From NCBI GenBank assembly GCA_024114885.1, contig CP099422.1, positions 1,674,001 through 1,738,000 of the forward strand: a stretch of 64,000 nt of DNA. Reading direction: 5' to 3'. Below the pieces are notes generated by a model. The model did not search any database. It was not told the origin of the DNA and was given only the letters and a program-made list of their open reading frames with translations. The DNA comes from Septoria linicola (taxonomy: Eukaryota; Ascomycota; Dothideomycetes; Mycosphaerellales; Mycosphaerellaceae). This document shows, one piece after another, positions 58,796 through 64,000 of this stretch (positions within the stretch are counted from its first letter, which is position 1; each line of letters starts with the position of its first letter). The position numbers and the translations under genes are program-made.

Positions 58796-60545
58796 TCACA
58801 GTATGTACACCGGCATCCTATTCCCCTTCAACCTCGGCGGCAAAATCAACACATCTTTCTCGTCAAAGTCATGCAGCAACCACCACAAACTCATCCTGAA
58901 CATCAAAAGCAACCATATGTCCTGCCGCAGCTCAGTCCTGCTCACAGAGTAAATACTCGCCGGCTTAGTGCCATTGACCGGCAAGCCAAGGATATTACCA
59001 GTCTTCTCGACCACTTTCTCAGCAGCAGACTTGCCATCATGCCGCAGGACCTTTTCGCGAATGACGTCGAAGTAGTGGAACCAGATCTCCTCTTCGGTGT
59101 CGCACTCTCGTGAGTGGAGGAATGAATCGGGGTCGTTGATCTCCTCCAACACGATCGAGACGTGTGCGCCAATAACGAACATGACTGTGGCTTCGCCGTA
59201 GGTTTGGAGATAGCTATCGCATGATTCGATGACGCTTTGTACTGCGTCTCGCATGTCGATGTCGATATTTGCGGCATGCTCCTTCCAGACTGGTTGCAGC
59301 ACCTCTCTCCACGCGGCGTCAATCCATGTGAGGCGTTCTGACGGCTCTTCAGAGTCCTGCGACATGCGATGGATGACACGAGCAATGTTGCCTTGGTACT
59401 CCGATAAGATCTTGCATGGACTCAGGTCACTCAGCCAAGGGTCTGGTGTGGGATTTGGCAGACGTTTGAAGTTGCTGCCAGGTATGCGATACACCTTTCC
59501 CAACATGGCGATCATTTCGAAGCTCACTGCTTTTCATTAGCTTGGTAGGACTCGTAATATGGCGAGCAGTACTCGTACCAGACCGTATTACACTGTGCTC
59601 CTTCCGATTGAAATACTTTTCAATGGCCCTACGATCAAGCTTCAATCTTCTCAGAGTCTTCTGGGTGATATACATGTCCTCCCAGGCATCTTTCTTCGGC
59701 TCAAAATTCAGTTGCAGTCCAGAGAAGATCGTGTCGACAGTGCCAAATAGGAGCTCTTTCATGCCAGGACAAGGGATCATTCTGTTCTCGGCGAACTTTG
59801 CTTTGCCTGTCACGGAGAATGATACGCTGACACCCAGCCCCCACACGGTTTGTGAGAGTAGCATGAAGCCATTGCCCTCAGCTCGCATATTCCAAGTGTC
59901 CTGATCGAAGGCCACCCACTGCATACCGAGCAAAGCTGCAATTTCCAGTATGTGGCTGATGTTCGATGTGGCGAATGGCTTTTTCACAGCATCCGGCATC
60001 TGATCCCAGCTCCGCTTCTTTTCCTGAACCTGCACGACTATGGTAGACTGCACTCCATTGCGCGGAGAATCAGACGTCTGCGTTGAAAACTTGTGATCCC
60101 ATTGCCGTGCTTCGACATCAGCTTTGTGTAGAGTTTCCATTAAAACTACCCAGGAGGCATACTCGTCATCTGCGGTATGCACACGCAGCGACCCAGCTTT
60201 GGCATCATGGTCCTGTTGTGAGGGCACCCGGCAGTATGTGCTTTTGTAGCTATCCAGAGTTCCGTCGATGTTGTAGATAGGTCGATCTTTGACAGGCCCA
60301 AACTTATTGTTCGGAGGCGCGACGAATAGCACGGGAGTTCTAATCATGACTTTGAATCGAAACTCTTCCCATGTGAACACGCGCTTCGTCCGCTTGCCCC
60401 ACAACCCCATCACGCCTTCTCGACATAGTCGGTAGCCTTCTGCGCTTGCGGCAAACTGCTGCAAAGCTTGAGCGACTGCAACGACAAAGGCAATGATGGC
60501 AATGACCAGTGAGACCACCGCCAAGATCAATTCCTCGTTGGCCAT
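58796..60545 (-). CDS. Unknown fungal protein with N-terminal membrane anchor (modin-like)
   Basis: Exons 60545-59579 and 59526-58796 give 565 residues. It opens with a transmembrane helix (ILAVVSLVIAIIAFVVAVAQ), then AEGYRLCREGVMGLWGKRTK. A conserved-looking region follows with ILEIAALLGMQWVAFDQDTW and GNGFMLLSQTVWGLGV. The C-terminal half is helical and ends DVLILPPRLKGNRMPVYIL. The 52-base intron joins EHSVIRS to VSFEMIAMLGK and has a GCTAAT branch. This combination resembles fungal proteins sometimes labelled modin; that is from memory. The role is unknown. Confidence 0.75.
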
Positions 60546-61028
60546 GCTAGTAGTATGTATCGATCGCCGACAAGAGCGATCCGCCGAGCTCGATTTGAGA
60601 GTAACGGGTGGACATCAAGGACAAACGACCAAGCCCAAGATCGAAGGCGAGTTGTATCAATGAAAACATGTTGTTTGCTCAGCCTTGCATTTCAGCTCTC
60701 TATTTGTGTTTCGAACATGCAGATGGCGTCCTCTCCTGATCAGGGTTGCGGCAGAGGCGTCGATCCTTCCGGATCCTTCATATTGGAGCAAAATCACGTG
60801 TTGCTCCACCTTATTGGCGCGCGTCAAACTCGTGTCTGAGAGAGGCTGCAGTACGGCAAGGCTGGATCGTGGAGTACTCTGCGCCGCAGAAGCTGTTCTT
60901 CGCCACTACGACAAAGCGTGGAACAGGTGTCGATTCGAACACTTGTGCGAAGACGCTCGTTCAACGAGCCGGCTGAAGCTTTGAGTTGTTGCATTCCAAC
61001 TAGACTATGAATTGCTATGAGACACGAC
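60546..61028. other. Intergenic region
   Basis: Upstream region of the gene at 60545 and 3' end of the Serinc gene, both minus strand. No additional gene seen. Confidence 0.5.
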
Positions 61029-62486
61029 TCATGAGTAGTCGAACCGATCTGGCATGATGACTGGCGCTGCTAACGTCCAGCCAAAGATGCCATAGCACAC
61101 CCATGCGCATACGATCTTGACCCAACTTGCCCAGTAGGTCCTGCCCACAGGCACGAAATCTCCCACTTCCCTGTCCTTGTCACCACCAATGTTCTGCGTC
61201 AGAAGCGTCGCTACCCAAGCGGTGGCCAACATGAAAATGATGTGATACAACGAGTAGTTGTACTGTGTCCGTTGCTTCTCATCGTCGTTCTTGTGCTTGC
61301 CACTTGTTGGGTCTTCGTCATCTTCGTCATCGCTTTCGTCCAACGCAGACGCAGGTAGCGCACCCGACTCAACGGCTCGGCGAAGTGCCTCCTGGCGCAT
61401 AGCACGACGTGATTCCGGCTGCGTGTCCACGAGGTCGTGGCTGTCGGCTTCGTTATCCAGCGAAACATAGCCCTTATTGCCAGCGCCCAAGGCAAGGCCG
61501 TATGTAGCAGCGCGTGTCGTGGTGTAGGCACAAGTGATGAAAGTGACGACCGCACCGAGGATGATGCTTGCCTTGCGAGTACCAGCAGCACGTACCAGTG
61601 GATTGCAGAACTTGTCATCAGGCTCCATAGCTACAGCACTCAGAGTAAGATAGCTGCAGTAGATCGACACAATGGCAGCTTGAGCAAGTCCTGCGCGTGG
61701 GTTGTTGGCTTGGATGTGTGGATGAATCGACATGACGCTGATGCCAATCAGGAAGATCAGGTTCATCGTGATAGCAGCCTGGTTCATGCTACATCCACTG
61801 TTGGCGAAGAAGATATACATGATGATGGTCATCGCGATGGCTCCCAAATACATGCCCAGGGTCGAGCCGATCAGAATGCCTCGCCAGAGTCCAGAATCGG
61901 TGTCTTCGATCTTCTCGATACAGAACTCTGCAAAGCTGTGTGCCAGATCGACCAATAACACCAGGCCAAGAAGTAGGAATAAGATGGCGCCCACCAGGGC
62001 CACATAGTTGCCCCAGACCTCGAAGAAGCGATTCGGGATCAAAAAGCTGACCACGATCAAGCCCAGCCAGATGACAATCTTAGGTCCCCAGAACCCATTT
62101 TGGATCGCTGCCCTCTTGTCCTTCGAGTTGTTGACACCAATAAGCAGAGCTGCCAGGACGCAGTGGAACAAGCCCAGCGCAAAGTTGATGCGATGCACAG
62201 CGGCAAAGCCAAAGCATTCGTGACCCAGGCAGTCCACCACCACATAATCGAGTAGGACCTTTTGCAGTTTCTTGACAGCCCAGTCCGTGAGCATGACCCA
62301 TGATAGCAGCGAGTTGAGCAGGAGGATGGCAGCGTAGGCGATTCGGGTTGCGATGCTGTTGTTGCACTTGCCGCAGGCGGAACACACGGCCGAGCATGTC
62401 GCGGCACCACAGCAGCTGGCGCCGAAGGTGAGCAGTGTGCCCATGCTCGGAATTGCCAATAAAGGCAACGACAGTAATGCGCCCAT
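61029..62486 (-). CDS. TMS1: Serinc/TMS1 family membrane protein
   Basis: A single exon of 485 residues with about eleven hydrophobic segments. It starts with the family's SLPLLAIPSMGTLLTFGASC and a Cys-rich first loop (CCGAATCSAVCSACGKCNNS). MYIFFANSGCSMNQAAITMN lies in the middle and SLYHIIFMLATAWVATLLT near the C-terminus, as in yeast Tms1 and animal Serincs. A long acidic cytosolic loop (ESDDEDDEDPTSG) precedes the last helices. Family members sit in vacuolar, endosomal or plasma membranes; a role in serine incorporation into lipids and in lipid scrambling has been proposed. It diverges from the AhpC/TSA gene across 324 bases. Confidence 0.95.
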   Translation of the reverse strand: MGALLSLPLLAIPSMGTLLTFGASCCGAATCSAVCSACGKCNNSIATRIAYAAILLLNSLLSWVMLTDWAVKKLQKVLLDYVVVDCLGHECFGFAAVHRINFALGLFHCVLAALLIGVNNSKDKRAAIQNGFWGPKIVIWLGLIVVSFLIPNRFFEVWGNYVALVGAILFLLLGLVLLVDLAHSFAEFCIEKIEDTDSGLWRGILIGSTLGMYLGAIAMTIIMYIFFANSGCSMNQAAITMNLIFLIGISVMSIHPHIQANNPRAGLAQAAIVSIYCSYLTLSAVAMEPDDKFCNPLVRAAGTRKASIILGAVVTFITCAYTTTRAATYGLALGAGNKGYVSLDNEADSHDLVDTQPESRRAMRQEALRRAVESGALPASALDESDDEDDEDPTSGKHKNDDEKQRTQYNYSLYHIIFMLATAWVATLLTQNIGGDKDREVGDFVPVGRTYWASWVKIVCAWVCYGIFGWTLAAPVIMPDRFDYS

Positions 62487-62810
62487 GATTGCGGTTGATG
62501 TTGCGCGATGATGCGACAGTGGAAGATCAGTGGTAGTCTCGACTGCCTACACTTGAGCCGCAGCAGCACGTCACGGGCAAGGTTGGCACGTGCCATGTCC
62601 TGTTTGCCTGATCGTGCCTTACGAGGGGAAATGCTTCACTCAAAGTTCGGAACGTGATGTCAGAGGTTACAATGGTCACCATCAAGTTCCATAGCTCTCT
62701 GTAGACGCTAATACAGCTGTTCCAGACCATATCTGTTGACTTGTCTTCCTAGCTTACCCTCATCGCCCCCAGGCAAAGTAACAGCAGCTCCTTAGAACAG
62801 ATCCACCACC
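62487..62810. other. Bidirectional upstream region between TMS1 and AhpC/TSA genes
   Basis: It contains the two divergent promoters; no motif identified with confidence. Confidence 0.5.
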
Positions 62811-63572
62811 ATGACCTATCAGCAAGAGTTCAACTCCTGGTTCGCCCCAAAAAATGGCCCAGCAAGTGCAGAGCCTCCAAAGGTCGGCGAGAAAGCACCA
62901 CAGCCTAGCAAACTTGAGTTACAGACTGGCAAGCGCACAGTCATCGCCTTCTTGAGACATTGTGGTTGCCCGTATGGCCATCGATGCCTCGTTGATCGAT
63001 CGCTAGACTGACATGCTCGCCAGATTCGCAGAAAAGACGTATCTTCGTCTACGAGAGGCAGCAAAGACTCACAGAGACATCGACTTCGTCGCCGTCTCGC
63101 ATTCTGGCCAAGACTCTACCGATAAATGGGTGAAGTCGATACCTCAATATGGCAGCGAGCCTAGCAATTTGAGACTAGTTGTTGATGACAAGAAGGTGAA
63201 AATCGACGCTGCTGTTGCCAATGCTGAATGTATAGGTTAACATAAAACAGGAGGCATACGCAGCCTACGGCCTCGGCATATCGTCGTGGCTTCACGTCCT
63301 CTCTCCAGCTAGTATGATGAACGTCTTCAGTCTGGCGAGGAAAGAAGGCATAAGCAATCGTCCTACCGAAAGCGGTACACGATGGCAGACTTCCGGCACG
63401 TATGCGATTGGTGAAGATGGGAAGGTGAAGTGGGGAGGTGAGCGCTACGTTTCCTACAGATCTAGTGAAAAGAGCACTGACAAAAGCAGGCCCTGCTAGC
63501 AGGGCAGACGACGTTCCCGACTTTGAGCAGATTGTCCAATATCTCAGCGCTTCATCGCAGAGTAAACTCTAG
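62811..63572 (+). CDS. Thioredoxin-fold AhpC/TSA-type protein
   Basis: Exons 62811-62971, 63024-63195, 63251-63437 and 63490-63572 give 200 residues; the introns are 52, 55 and 52 bases. The second strand and active-site region read TVIAFLRHCGCPFAEK, in which the first intron splits the Pro codon. This is the C-G-C-P-F arrangement seen in fungal AhpC/TSA (peroxiredoxin-like) proteins. FVAVSHSGQDSTDKW and AAYGLGISSWLHVL continue the fold, and WGGPASRADDVPDFEQIV closes it. Likely a cytosolic thiol redox protein; whether it reduces peroxides is not shown. Single-exon reading would give a truncated protein. Confidence 0.87.
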
Positions 63573-64000
63573 TCTAATCGACAGTATATAGCGCGCTTCC
63601 TTCAAGTTACTGCTTACTTGTGGTAGAGGATTACAAGCTTGCGAGTGCTCCGCCATTGTCGCTGGCTAACAGCTTCTCCTTTCCGTTCATGCGCTTCATG
63701 CTACAAAGTCATGCCTTCTGCTGGTAGTAAGACTTCCAAATGTATGATGGCGTCGTGGTATTCGTCATGATTGAACAATCTCGCTTTGTGATTAGATATA
63801 GCTTGATATTTTTACAGTGCAGGGGCATATCAGCGAGCAGTGGCAGAAGACGAAGTGAAAAAGATCAGGAACTTGAGATTGTTCTGTAAGTGCGATTCGC
63901 AGTTGTGCAAACGTACTGTAATCTCCACTACTGCTCGACACAAATCATCGCTATCGTAATCATGCCAGATCAACAAACGACCTGATACATCGTCATTTCC
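63573..64000. other. Downstream region at window edge
   Basis: 3' region of the AhpC/TSA gene and unassigned DNA to the end of the window. No gene seen. Confidence 0.45.

Noticed and set aside
1..64000. CRISPR arrays, bacterial operons, insertion sequences, integrated viruses
   Set aside because: None seen. Gene structure is eukaryotic throughout, and I found no reverse transcriptase, transposase, integrase or capsid-like frames.

Overview
The window is nuclear DNA of a filamentous ascomycete (Pezizomycotina). Genes carry short GT-AG introns of mostly 42-75 bases, often with a CTAAC or CTGAC branch site just before the acceptor. They encode fungus-specific families: CFEM and Pth11-type receptors, a HET-domain protein, a DUF3431 protein, fungal GH64 and an NADH-type fused glutamate synthase. 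Intron size and gene content suit Dothideomycetes, but the class is an inference. I rebuilt exon structures by matching splice sites to reading frame and to family motifs; none has transcript support here.

Left part (1-24.1 kb): glutamate synthase; two rhodopsin-domain membrane proteins placed head to head, one with a CFEM domain; a small coiled-coil gene; a secreted M43 metalloprotease interrupted by an in-frame TGA; a cytosolic Hsp70; a twin CX9C (EMI1-like) protein diverging from a GNAT acetyltransferase; and a four-exon gene of unknown function. The Hsp70 gene is the most unusual item. Its reading frame is restored only if its last intron is a nested twin intron (stwintron) whose inner intron splits the outer donor. 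The long outer intron also holds an open stretch encoding two well-spaced C2H2 zinc fingers.

Middle part (24.1-43.6 kb): a gene-free stretch with an array of near-palindromes and inverted repeats; a short gene that seems frameshifted; an Ede1-type endocytic scaffold; an unknown multi-span membrane protein; a DUF3431 protein; a bZIP factor resembling IDI-4; an FAD monooxygenase; and ribosomal protein uS7 (RPS5).

Right part (43.6-64 kb): a Ser/Thr-rich single-pass membrane protein, a HET-domain protein, an unknown gene, a DUF2235 hydrolase with a GC-AG intron and an apparent frameshift, a secreted GH64 glucanase, a small disordered protein, a long gene with three in-frame stops but no frameshift, a ubiquitin-like/zinc-ribbon protein, an unknown membrane-anchored protein, a Serinc/TMS1 protein and a thioredoxin-fold AhpC/TSA protein. 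Several of these belong to families common in fungal non-self recognition repertoires. Housekeeping genes look intact, whereas at least three accessory genes carry stops or frameshifts.
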